Shown here one piece after another: positions 1 to 7,574 of a stretch of 38,316 nucleotides of DNA. Origin of the DNA: Bacteroidales bacterium (GTDB taxonomy: Bacteria; Bacteroidota; Bacteroidia; Bacteroidales; F082); assembly GCA_014860665.1 (NCBI GenBank), contig JACZJI010000144.1, positions 1 to 38,316 of the forward strand, read 5' to 3'. The translations under genes were made by a program, and so were the position numbers. The stretch's first letter is position 1. Every line of letters starts with the position of its first letter. Below the pieces are notes generated by a model that was given only the letters and a program-made list of their open reading frames with translations, was not told the origin of the DNA and ran no database searches.

Positions 1-55
1 ATTCACAACAACTTAAATAATTTAAAATCATGGGACTTTGTTGTGCTCAATATTT

Positions 56-63
56 CAAAGATA
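56..63 (-). promoter_or_regulatory. Promoter-like box inside each CRISPR repeat (representative)
   Basis: On the minus strand each full repeat reads TTG (repeat bases 2-4), 18 bases, then TATCTTTG (repeat bases 23-30). This matches the Bacteroidota promoter pattern TTG/TTTG, about 17-23 bases, TAnnTTTG. The octamers lie at 56-63, 132-139, 208-215, 284-291, 360-367, 436-443, 512-519, 588-595, 664-671, 740-747, 816-823, 892-899 and 968-975. Transcription would begin near repeat base 36-38 and read straight into the next spacer. The same octamer precedes serS and tRNA-Thr here. Promoter activity is inference. Confidence 0.5.
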
Positions 64-951
64 CAAATAGAAAGCAATTCACAACATGAATATTTAACGT
101 TGCATTTTTCAATGGGTTGTGCTCAATATTTCAAAGATACAAATCGAAAGCAATTCACAACCAAGCCTGCCGTTGGTGTTGTTGGTGTTGAGTTGTGCTC
201 AATATTTCAAAGATACAAATCGAAAGCAATTCACAACGGAAAGAAAAGAGCGAAACGTTTCTTCGCTGTTGTGCTCAATATTCCAAAGATACAAATCGAA
301 AGCAATTCACAACGATCAAATCGTAACTATCTTTATGAAATGTGTTGTGCTCAATATTCCAAAGATACAAATCGAAAGCAATTCACAACGCGCTTGCCTG
401 GTTATTAAAAGTAGATTGAGTTGTGCTCAATATTCCAAAGATACAAATCGAAAGCAATTCACAACAGATTGTAAAGTCCAGGTATTCAATGGCTCGTTGT
501 GCTCAATATTCCAAAGATACAAATCGAAAGCAATTCACAACGCCTATTTGCAATTTCAGCAATAATTAAACGTTGTGCTCAATATTCCAAAGATACAAAT
601 CGAAAGCAATTCACAACCCCTGTTTTCTGCGTTTGAAGATTGATGTTGTTGTGCTCAATATTCCAAAGATACAAATCGAAAGCAATTCACAACTAATTTC
701 AGAAAATGTGATATTAAAATTCAGTTGTGCTCAATATTCCAAAGATACAAATCGAAAGCAATTCACAACGGGAATGGAAAGGTTAATTTATTTCTTACCG
801 TTGTGCTCAATATTTCAAAGATACAAATCGAAAGCAATTCACAACAAACCACAATTTCATCGCATTGCCAGGAAAGTTGTGCTCAATATTTCAAAGATAC
901 AAATCGAAAGCAATTCACAACGGGACAATACATGGATAAAAAAGAGCTGTG

Positions 952-979
952 GTTGTGCTCAATATTTCAAAGATACAAA
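952..979 (-). repeat. Truncated terminal CRISPR repeat
   Basis: Twenty-eight bases match the first 28 bases of the plus-strand repeat; the match ends after position 979, where the repeat should continue with TCGAAAGC. The kept part still contains the TATCTTTG box on the minus strand (968-975), but the part that would hold the upstream TTG element is lost. This marks the right-hand end of the array. In most CRISPR types a degenerate repeat marks the leader-distal end. As I recall, in type II-C loci transcription often starts from the degenerate end, which would fit minus-strand transcription here. Confidence 0.85.
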
Positions 980-1654
980 ATATCGTTTGGTAGGTCCTCA
1001 GCCTGAATGGAACCAAATCCCGTCTGCTTTAATTTTTTTTTGGGTTTGATAATCATCGTCCAGTGCACTGACGGCCCAAAGGTGTAACCACCATTCGAGC
1101 AGTTTACGGTTTTCAGGTCTTTGACCTTTCTCGGTACTGAAATAATCAATAACGACCAGTTTTCCACCCGGCTTCAGAAGTCGGAAAGCTTCTTTATATA
1201 CATCTGCTTTTTCACTTGCATGGCATATGCTTTCAATAGCATAAACCAGATCGAAACTTCCGTCAGTGAAAGAAGTAGAAGTATAATCCTGCAAGGATAA
1301 TCTCACCTGCCCTTCTAATCCGGCTTCACGGATATAATCCTTTCCCTGGCTGATCTGCAACTTGCTTAAAGTAATTCCTTTTGCCTGGCAGCGATAATTT
1401 TTTGCCAGGTATATGGCGGTTCCCCCAACCCCGCAGCCTGCATCCAAAACCCGAATATCTTTTTTCACAGGAATAAATCCGGCTATTTTTTCGTTGGTAT
1501 TCTGAATGGCTTCATGAAGGCTTTTCGTGTCAGGGTGCCAAAGGCCCAGATGTAAACCCTTGCTTTTCTTCAATTGCCAACCAACCTTATAATGCAATAA
1601 GGTATGGTTATAGTAGGTAGCTATTTCTTTCGGTGAAAATATAAAAAAGGTTGT
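967..1654 (-). pseudogene. Broken class I SAM-dependent methyltransferase gene
   Basis: The longest intact frame is 998-1597 (199 codons, TTG start). It carries the SAM-binding motif I LDAGCGVGGTAIYLA, then DLVYAIESICH and LLKPGGKLVVIDYF, typical of methyltransferases of about 270-280 residues related to the cyclopropane synthase/UbiE group. Family-like sequence (KEIATYYNHTLLHYKVGW) continues upstream of the TTG to about 1654, yet no ATG, GTG or other TTG lies in that frame. Downstream, a run of nine T at 1033-1041 separates the frame from a second one that reads LKQTGFGSIQAEDLP, which looks like the true continuation. That second frame ends at a TGA at 967-969 inside the terminal CRISPR repeat. 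The gene thus lacks a clear start, appears frameshifted and is missing roughly its last 40 residues. A sequencing error in the T run could explain the frameshift but not the truncation. Confidence 0.7.
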
Positions 1655-1674
1655 CTCTGCTCTTATATTACTTA

Positions 1675-2343
1675 TCAGGCAATCTCAACCGTCCCGCAGT
1701 AAATACTGTTGGAAATAGCGTCTTCTGAATAATCCCCCAGCAAAACCTTTTGCTTTATAAAGAACATGTAGCAGGCTATCGTATGCCCTGGAGCTCCTAA
1801 CCCCTTAATAGATATGGAAGCTACTCCTTCCTGGCGGCGTGCTACATCCATTTTGTAGTCCTTTGCCCAACTATTGAGGTCGCGTAAAATAAGAATTACT
1901 TTGTCGTTATCGTTCGCATGAGTTTGAATTTCAGTTACATCCCAAAAAAACTTAATCTCCCTGTTATCAATCAGTTTTACTACCGCTTTGGATGCTCCAG
2001 GTAAGGTGCCCTTACTTAACAAAACAAGTGCCGGGTCTATAGCGATATCCGGGTAATTGCCGGTGAGCGCATTTTTCATGTTATAAGACATGGCGGCATT
2101 GTAAGCCGATTTATTGGCGGTATAAGCACCATAGCCTACCCGCAAAATTTCTGTTAAAGGCTTCAGAAAATCATGCGTTTTTGTAAAACGCATGCGTTGG
2201 GCCATCTGTGCCGGGGTGTTGGGATGCTTAACGGTAAAGGGACGTGTCCGGATATAATATGTGTCTTTCCACCGGCAACCCACAACATTGCCTAATTTGC
2301 CAGTAAAGGGCCCCTGCATGCCGTTTCCTTTCATTCTTGCCAT
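1675..2343 (-). CDS. DUF6266 family protein
   Basis: A 222-residue protein, the usual length for DUF6266, a Bacteroidota family of unknown function. The N-terminus has the family pattern: a short basic/glycine segment, FTGKLGNVVGCRWKDTYYIR, then NTPAQMAQRMRF. This is followed by FLRVGYGAY-like and YNAAMSYNMKNALTG segments. The C-terminal half looks like a beta-rich domain ending NSIYCGTVEIA. No signal peptide or membrane segment is seen. ATG start; nested inverted repeats lie in the 180 bases upstream. It is codirectional with the broken methyltransferase that follows. Family assignment is confident; no role is proposed. Confidence 0.85.
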   Translation of the reverse strand: MARMKGNGMQGPFTGKLGNVVGCRWKDTYYIRTRPFTVKHPNTPAQMAQRMRFTKTHDFLKPLTEILRVGYGAYTANKSAYNAAMSYNMKNALTGNYPDIAIDPALVLLSKGTLPGASKAVVKLIDNREIKFFWDVTEIQTHANDNDKVILILRDLNSWAKDYKMDVARRQEGVASISIKGLGAPGHTIACYMFFIKQKVLLGDYSEDAISNSIYCGTVEIA

Positions 2344-2756
2344 TTTATCGTGTTTTTGTTCTTGTTAATAAAGGTCTGGGTCCGTAGCAACGCCGTTCAA
2401 AATTCATACCACACTTTGAGCATAGTTTGACCTTCTTCTAATTATTGATGTTAAATACGAAGAAGGTCAGGCTCTGGTCAGGGGAAGATCAGAAGTCAAT
2501 ACGGCTTTGCAACGGAGTTGCCCCGGTTAGGGTGCTTTCATCTTTATTCATTTCGCTTCCTTCAAACAATTTTTTTTGAAAGATAATAAAATAGTTATCA
2601 CATAAATAATGTTAAAAAAGAAAGGTTTTTAAGCCCTGTATCTTCCGTTTTGGGAGAGTGCATTATCCGCTTTTGTATTTTTGTACTCTAATGATGAAAT
2701 AATATCTAGCGTCAAAATACAGTTTATTTTTACCATAAAAACTTAAATATAGAATT
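2344..2756. other. Intergenic region with nested inverted repeats
   Basis: This divergent 413-base gap between the DUF6266 gene and the next methyltransferase holds no gene I can support. It contains a perfect 10-base inverted repeat GACCTTCTTC (2429-2438) / GAAGAAGGTC (2459-2468), extendable to 11 bp, with a 20-base loop. An outer pair, GCAACGCCGTT (2387-2397) / AACGGAGTTGC (2511-2521), matches at 10 of 11 positions. A promoter box for the 2757 gene lies near the right end. The inverted repeats could be a structured RNA, a regulator site or a small degenerate element; I cannot tell which. Confidence 0.6.
2676..2683 (+). promoter_or_regulatory. Bacteroidota -7 box for the 2757 methyltransferase
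   Basis: TATTTTTG fits TAnnTTTG. A TTTG at 2649-2652 lies 23 bases upstream, at the long end of the allowed spacing. Transcription would start near 2690, giving a leader of about 67 bases. Confidence 0.5.
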
Positions 2757-3386
2757 ATGAGCGATCAGATTAAAACAAACTTTGACGAAAGAGCTGCGAA
2801 TTGGGAAAAGCCACAACAGATAATAATGGCTAACGGAGTAGCAGCAACGATGATATGTGCATTAGAGCCAACTTCAGATATGAGTGTCATGGATTATGGA
2901 TGCGGATCGGGCCTTGTTACTATGAGTTTCCAGCCTTTGGTGAGGCAGGTTGTGGGCGTTGATAGTTCCAGAGGAATGCTGGAAGTATTTCAGAATAAGG
3001 TAAGTAGACTGGGTTTTGAAAACGTGAGCAGTCAGTTGGCTGACCTGGAAGAAGAAGATAAGATAGAAGGTGAATTCGATCTGATAGTGAGCAGCATGGC
3101 TTTTCATCATGTAAGAAAATTACCGGAACTCTTAAAAAGGCTTTATGATCATATGGTTCCGGGCGGTAGTATCGGGATTGCTGACCTGGATAAGGAAGAT
3201 GGTACTTTTCATAGTGACAATACCGGCGTCGCTCATTTTGGTTTTGACAGGAAAATGCTAAAAAAATTATTTGAAGAAGCCGGATTTCACGACATCAGGG
3301 ATGTAACGTCTACAACCGTCGAAAGAGAAACCGAAGGAAAAGGTAAACGGCAATACACCATTTTCCTGATGACAGGGAAGAAATAG
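2757..3386 (+). CDS. Class I SAM-dependent methyltransferase
   Basis: A 209-residue soluble protein with a complete Rossmann methyltransferase fold: motif I VMDYGCGSGLVT near residues 44-55, the acidic VVGVDSS at the end of strand 2, FDLIVSSMAFHHV (motif II region) near residue 110, and MVPGGSIGIADLD (motif III). It belongs to the broad Methyltransf_11/25 group that includes UbiE-like enzymes; the methyl acceptor cannot be read from the sequence. The ATG start is followed at once by the family-like FDERAANWEK. It stands alone between two intergenic gaps and is unrelated in sequence to the broken methyltransferase upstream. Confidence 0.9.
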   Translation: MSDQIKTNFDERAANWEKPQQIIMANGVAATMICALEPTSDMSVMDYGCGSGLVTMSFQPLVRQVVGVDSSRGMLEVFQNKVSRLGFENVSSQLADLEEEDKIEGEFDLIVSSMAFHHVRKLPELLKRLYDHMVPGGSIGIADLDKEDGTFHSDNTGVAHFGFDRKMLKKLFEEAGFHDIRDVTSTTVERETEGKGKRQYTIFLMTGKK

Positions 3387-3536
3387 AAAAATTCGGAACA
3401 GGATAATTGCTCAATCCGCTTTTTGCATCCTGCCATTGTATGTGTACATATTATTTCACTGTTCCATTTTCATGGAAAAATCCCGGGCTCAAAAAAATAT
3501 CCGTTATTACCCGAGCCGCTGGTTATTAAGGAGGTA

Positions 3537-3674
3537 ATGAAAATTTCATACGATACCAGAGGGAATCTTGTAATCCGGGATGTTCAGTCAACTCCTGAAT
3601 CTTCAAAGAATTTTATTATTCCGTTTCAAACATTTTTTATAAAAGAGACCGATAGTAGCCCTATTTTTGGCTGA
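3537..3674 (+). CDS. Possible 45-residue small protein
   Basis: A short frame starts at ATG 3537, just after AAGGAGG (3528-3534), and reads MKISYDTRGNLVIRDVQSTP to a stop at 3672-3674. The frame is open further upstream (to 3423), but that part looks non-coding. I do not recognise the product. Strong Shine-Dalgarno sequences are uncommon in Bacteroidota, so this one is mildly supportive at best. The receptor promoter box overlaps its last codons. It could equally be chance or a gene remnant. Confidence 0.25.
   Translation: MKISYDTRGNLVIRDVQSTPESSKNFIIPFQTFFIKETDSSPIFG
3662..3669 (+). promoter_or_regulatory. Bacteroidota -7 box for the TonB-dependent receptor
   Basis: TATTTTTG fits TAnnTTTG and places the transcript start near 3676, about 40 bases before the receptor ATG. 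No clear TTG element is seen at the expected distance. Confidence 0.4.
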
Positions 3675-3716
3675 AAAAATTCTTTCATTCCAAAATATGC
3701 GGTAAAGCTCTTAATA

Positions 3717-6050
3717 ATGAAGATAACCCCCAAAATTATTAAATCGATACTCTGTGTGATTGTTTTGACAGGCATTTCGGTTTCTGCAGCCTACTCACAA
3801 TCGCAGAATAAATATATCATCAGCGGGATTGTGAAAGATGCAAAGACGGGTGAAACATTGATCGGAGCGAGTATCGTGATCAAAGAGCTGCCGGGGACAG
3901 GTGTGACGACCAATACTTTTGGCTTTTATTCGATGAAACTTCCCGAAGGGACATATACTGTTTCCACCCAATATATTGGTTATGAATCCAAGGTGGAAAA
4001 AGTAGTTTTAAACCGGGATGTTAAACTGGATTTCAACCTCCATGAGAAAGCGAATGAACTTCAGGAAATCACGATTACAAATTCGCGGAAAAATGAAAAT
4101 ATTACCAGTGTCCAGATGGGTGCCCAGAATCTCAATGTAAAAGAAATCAATAATATCCCGGTAATTTTCGGGGAAAAGGATGTGTTGAAAACGTTGCAGC
4201 TGCTTCCGGGCATACAACCCGTAGGAGAGGGCAATAGCGGTTTCTATGTGCGGGGTGGGGCTTCGGACCAAAACCTGATCCTTCTTGACGGGGCCACCGT
4301 TTTTAATGCATCGCATCTTTTGGGTTTTTTTTCTGTGTTTAACTCAGATGCCATCAAAGATGTTACCATTTATAAGGGAGATGCCCCGGCACAATACGGG
4401 GGACGCATTTCATCGGTGGTGGATATAAGAATGAATGACGGTAATGACGAAAAAACGATCGTAAGCGGAGGCATTGGCCTGATTGACTCAAGACTTAATG
4501 TGGAAGGCCCGATTGTTAAAGACAGGGGCTCTTTTATTGTTTCTGTTCGCCGTACCTACGCAGATTTGTTTCTGAAACTTTCACATGACTCTATTACTAA
4601 AAATTCGAGACTTTATTTTTATGATTTAAATGCAAAGGCAAATTACCGGATTAATGACAACAACAGAATCTTTTTATCGGGCTATCTTGGAAAAGATGTT
4701 TTGGGGATCAGCAGCTTTGGCCTTAATTGGGGCAATGTAGCCGGCACATTCCGATGGAATCATCTTTTCAGCCAGCAATTATTCTCAAACACGTCGCTTA
4801 TTTTCAGCAATTATAAAGATGAGATTGCCCTGGATCGTAACAACAGCCTTAACATCGTATCAAAAATTCAGAATTTTAGTTTACAACAGGATTTTCAATA
4901 TTATATCAACCCGGGTAATACGTTGAAATTCGGATATAATTCCACCTACTATGAGATTATACCAGGAGCCCTGACTTCAGGAGACAGCACCTTTAACCTC
5001 ACGAATAAGTATTGTTGGGAAAATGCTGTTTATGTTTCCAATGAACTCACGCTGTCTCATAAACTGAAAACCGAATACGGCCTCCGTTTCACTTCTTTCA
5101 GTATCATCGGGCCAGGCGCCTATTACACATACGACTCGCAGGGAAATACAATGGACACCACTGATTATGCTGCAGGAAAGTTTATAAAGACCTACTTTAA
5201 CCTGCAGCCAAGGGTTGAGTTTACTTACCTGCTTTCCGGTACAAGTTCTGTTAAAGCGTCTTATGACAGGAATATACAAAACCTGCACCTCATTTCCAAT
5301 TCGACCACCAGTAACCCCACAAGCTTGTGGCTTCCCAGCAGCAATAATGTGAAACCGGAAATTGCAGACCAGGTTTCATTGGGGTATTACAGGAATTTTA
5401 AGCGCAATAAGTATGAATTTTCGGCAGAAATTTATTATAAAAAGATACAAAATCAAATAGATTACAGAAATGGCGCCCAGCTGAATTTCAATGAGAACGT
5501 AGAATCACAGTTGCTTTACGGAATAGGAAGGGCTTATGGTATTGAGCTTTATGCGAAAAAGAATGTCGGGAAATTTACGGGATGGCTGAGTTATACACTA
5601 TCAAGAGCCGAGCAGAGATTTGCCCTGATTAATGACGGCCATTATTATCCGTCAACGCAGGATCGTACCCATGATATTTCCATCGTCGGCATTTATAAGG
5701 TTTCCCCAAAGTGGACCTTGTCTGCTACCTGGGTTTATTACACCGGGAATGCAGTTACATTTCCCAGCGGAAAATACAGTTTGGATGGAACGGTAGTGAA
5801 TTATTACACCGAGCGAAACGGTTACCGGATGCCTCCGTACCATCGGCTGGATCTTTCGGCAACCTGGATAAGAAAAAAGACTGCCACCAGGGAATCCAGC
5901 TGGACTTTTTCAATTTATAATGCGTACGATAGAGCCAATGCTTATACAATAACATTCCAGCCCGACCCGAACAATCCCCAACGTACCGAAGCCATTCAGA
6001 CTACCTTATTTAAAATTGTTCCTTCCATTACTTATAATTTTAAACTGTAA
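3717..6050 (+). CDS. TonB-dependent outer-membrane receptor with carboxypeptidase-like N-terminal domain
   Basis: A 777-residue protein. Residues 1-28 form a signal peptide ending AAYSQ. Residues about 32-118 are a carboxypeptidase-regulatory-like beta-sandwich (ISGIVKDAKTGETLIGASI, then YEGTYTVSTQYIGY-like strands), the usual N-terminal extension in this phylum. A plug domain follows with NIPVIFGEKDVLKTLQLLPG, FYVRGGASDQNLILLDGATV and APAQYGGRISSVVDI. The rest, from about residue 240, is a beta-barrel with alternating aromatic strands ending SITYNFKL. It would import a ligand across the outer membrane using TonB energy. Only 4 bases separate its stop from the DUF4249 gene's ATG, so they form an operon. 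The substrate is unknown; this subgroup is SusC-like in layout, but no SusD partner is present. Confidence 0.93.
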   Translation: MKITPKIIKSILCVIVLTGISVSAAYSQSQNKYIISGIVKDAKTGETLIGASIVIKELPGTGVTTNTFGFYSMKLPEGTYTVSTQYIGYESKVEKVVLNRDVKLDFNLHEKANELQEITITNSRKNENITSVQMGAQNLNVKEINNIPVIFGEKDVLKTLQLLPGIQPVGEGNSGFYVRGGASDQNLILLDGATVFNASHLLGFFSVFNSDAIKDVTIYKGDAPAQYGGRISSVVDIRMNDGNDEKTIVSGGIGLIDSRLNVEGPIVKDRGSFIVSVRRTYADLFLKLSHDSITKNSRLYFYDLNAKANYRINDNNRIFLSGYLGKDVLGISSFGLNWGNVAGTFRWNHLFSQQLFSNTSLIFSNYKDEIALDRNNSLNIVSKIQNFSLQQDFQYYINPGNTLKFGYNSTYYEIIPGALTSGDSTFNLTNKYCWENAVYVSNELTLSHKLKTEYGLRFTSFSIIGPGAYYTYDSQGNTMDTTDYAAGKFIKTYFNLQPRVEFTYLLSGTSSVKASYDRNIQNLHLISNSTTSNPTSLWLPSSNNVKPEIADQVSLGYYRNFKRNKYEFSAEIYYKKIQNQIDYRNGAQLNFNENVESQLLYGIGRAYGIELYAKKNVGKFTGWLSYTLSRAEQRFALINDGHYYPSTQDRTHDISIVGIYKVSPKWTLSATWVYYTGNAVTFPSGKYSLDGTVVNYYTERNGYRMPPYHRLDLSATWIRKKTATRESSWTFSIYNAYDRANAYTITFQPDPNNPQRTEAIQTTLFKIVPSITYNFKL

Positions 6051-6054
6051 ATCT

Positions 6055-6891
6055 ATGAAAGCAAAAAGTAGATTTAATGCCCATATAATTTTGATAGTCG
6101 CGACTTTGACATTTGTTACAGGATTGTGGTCGTGCCAGAAGGTGATTCAGGTAAATCTCAATTCAGCGGCACCCCAACTTGTAATTGATGCCAGTATCTC
6201 GGATCAGCCCGGTCCTGATACGGTGACGCTTTCCCAGACTGTAAATTTTAATCAGGATAATATTTTTCCTCCAGTTACCGGAGCTACCGTTGTTATCAGT
6301 GATAATTTCGGAAATATTGACACGTTAAAGGAAGTGGATCCCGGTAAATATCTTGTTTCTAAAATGCGCGGAATTCCCGGCAGAACCTATTTCCTGAATG
6401 TAAACGTCAACGGAGCACTTTATTCTGCTACTTCAACCATGCCTTTCCCGGTACCTATTGATTCGATAGCCGTTGAAAAAATATCCGGGCAATTGATCTC
6501 CAATAAACTGCGTCTTTTGATCAGTTTTCATGATCCCAAAGGAATTGAAAATTATTACCGAATTCTTGAGAAAATTTTAAATACTCAGCCCATCGATGGA
6601 GTAATTCAGCTGCCAACTCTGGGAAACATCCTCACCGACCGGCTGTTGGACGGAACAGAAATAAATTATTCTGCGATATCGAATCAGCCAAAACTGGTTG
6701 TAGGAGATACCGTACTTGTATCGCTCCAAAGTGTTGACAAAAACATGTATAACTATTTCAGAACAGTTCAGCAGAACGGCAGTATGTCAACCACACTGTC
6801 CAATCCTGTCACCAACCTTACGAACGGAGCCCTGGGGTATTTTAGTGCCTATTCAGTGAGAACCGAAACAGTTGTCATCCCTGATTTTTAA
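6055..6891 (+). CDS. DUF4249 family outer-membrane lipoprotein
   Basis: A 278-residue protein. The ATG at 6055 is preferred over an upstream TTG in the same frame that overlaps the receptor gene, because it gives a clean lipoprotein signal: basic start, hydrophobic stretch, then LWSC with the lipidated cysteine near residue 27. The mature part shows the DUF4249 pattern: a beta-rich N-terminal domain (APQLVIDASISDQPGPDTVTL, GATVVISDNFG), PGRTYFLNVNVNG, and a C-terminal segment ending LGYFSAYSVRTETVVIP. DUF4249 genes regularly sit just downstream of TonB-dependent receptors in Bacteroidota, and this protein is inferred to be the receptor's surface or periplasmic partner. Its molecular function is not known. 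Confidence 0.85.
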   Translation: MKAKSRFNAHIILIVATLTFVTGLWSCQKVIQVNLNSAAPQLVIDASISDQPGPDTVTLSQTVNFNQDNIFPPVTGATVVISDNFGNIDTLKEVDPGKYLVSKMRGIPGRTYFLNVNVNGALYSATSTMPFPVPIDSIAVEKISGQLISNKLRLLISFHDPKGIENYYRILEKILNTQPIDGVIQLPTLGNILTDRLLDGTEINYSAISNQPKLVVGDTVLVSLQSVDKNMYNYFRTVQQNGSMSTTLSNPVTNLTNGALGYFSAYSVRTETVVIPDF

Positions 6892-6945
6892 AGAGGCGAA
6901 ATCAGTGATACAAGATACATTCGAACGCTGTATTCAAAAACCAGG

Positions 6946-7317
6946 CTAGCTTTCCGCATTCCCTGCAATAAACAGGGCAGCAGCGCCAAGACCGAGGTCT
7001 TTCAGCAGCATCATCATTGAAAGTTGTGCCCCATTGCCACCGTGCATCATTCCTGGTAAATGAATGGTCAAGATAAAGATCAGCATCAAGATGGAGAGGA
7101 GGATCATAGATAACCTGACCTTTACATTGATGAAAAGGCTGATGGCTGCTAGTATAAGTCCCAATCCAACCAGATAAATAAAGAACGCGTGAAAAGGTAA
7201 AAATGCAGGAACCATCCCCGCCATTTTACTTCCGTATATGAAATGATTGATTCCAAACACCAAAAACGGCACACCAAACAGGATGCGGCCGATTTGCGAT
7301 AATACTTTGTTTTTCAT
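6946..7317 (-). CDS. DoxX family membrane protein
   Basis: A 123-residue inner-membrane protein with four predicted helices. The first carries the DoxX-like signature IGRILFGVPFLVFGINHFIYG; it ends LGLGAAALFIAGNAES. Family members are small four-helix proteins with varied or unknown roles, sometimes tied to redox processes. It is a single gene facing the TonB receptor operon, with a 54-base convergent gap and no strong terminator in between. Start at ATG 7317. Confidence 0.85.
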   Translation of the reverse strand: MKNKVLSQIGRILFGVPFLVFGINHFIYGSKMAGMVPAFLPFHAFFIYLVGLGLILAAISLFINVKVRLSMILLSILMLIFILTIHLPGMMHGGNGAQLSMMMLLKDLGLGAAALFIAGNAES

Positions 7318-7510
7318 AAAACCCTCCGTTTATTTAAGTATTTGAGTAACGAAAAAACAATATTCGGAAATAAAATTGAGAAATCAAATTTATTTGTGTT
7401 GTTTCTTAGTTAATTACCTTTAATAATCGTTAGGATGCGATTTTGTGGGACAATCCAATCACAATAATTTCGGATATTTTATTTTAATATGCTGGCTCAT
7501 AAAACTTGTG

Positions 7511-7518
7511 TACTTTTG
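7511..7518 (+). promoter_or_regulatory. Bacteroidota -7 box for the 7575 gene
   Basis: TACTTTTG fits TAnnTTTG. The predicted start near 7525 leaves a leader of about 50 bases before ATG 7575. Confidence 0.5.
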
Positions 7519-7574
7519 CTCCGAATTCTTAAAAGGCATCAACCTTTGGTGCAGGGAGGGGAAAGGTTCTATAA

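Larger units (their letters stand above)
1..979 (-). CRISPR. CRISPR array, 46-bp repeats, 13 spacers of 30 bp (type II-C-like)
   Basis: Seen: a partial repeat at 1-9, twelve full 46-bp repeats starting at 40, 116, 192, 268, 344, 420, 496, 572, 648, 724, 800 and 876, and a truncated repeat at 952-979. All thirteen spacers are exactly 30 bp, so the period is a constant 76 bp. On the plus strand the repeat begins GTTGTGCTCAATATT and ends GCAATTCACAAC; its ends are inverted (GTTGTG/CACAAC). The minus-strand reading begins GTTGTGAATTGCTTTC. From memory of the family, long 46-47-bp repeats starting this way are typical of Bacteroidota type II-C Cas9 loci, and that is why minus is given as the likely crRNA strand. 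The array continues past the window start, so cas9, cas1, cas2 and tracrRNA would lie off-window. By eye no spacer matches elsewhere in the window. Short ORFs across the array are repeat artefacts. Confidence 0.97.
3387..3716. other. Gap of 330 bases before the TonB-dependent receptor
   Basis: Apart from the small ORF and the promoter box listed separately, nothing recognisable is present. It may hold the promoter and leader of the receptor operon. Confidence 0.5.

Noticed and set aside
162..191. The third spacer contains repeated GTTGGTGTT and looked like a microsatellite.
   Set aside because: It is a normal 30-base spacer; low complexity alone does not mark it as a repeat element.
1..1000. 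A tracrRNA or anti-repeat.
   Set aside because: The only partial repeat match is the degenerate terminal repeat, which is in the same orientation as the other repeats. No anti-repeat was found.
43..1049. Several open frames of 90-160 codons across the first kilobase.
   Set aside because: They are read-through of the CRISPR repeats (recurring CSIFQRYKSKAIHN and VLNI-KIQIESNSQ peptides).
3423..3536. Extension of the small frame upstream of ATG 3537.
   Set aside because: The extension looks non-coding and the ribosome-binding sequence points to 3537.
5443..5460. AAAGATACAAAAT inside the TonB receptor gene resembles the CRISPR repeat.
   Set aside because: It is a short chance match within a well-supported coding frame.
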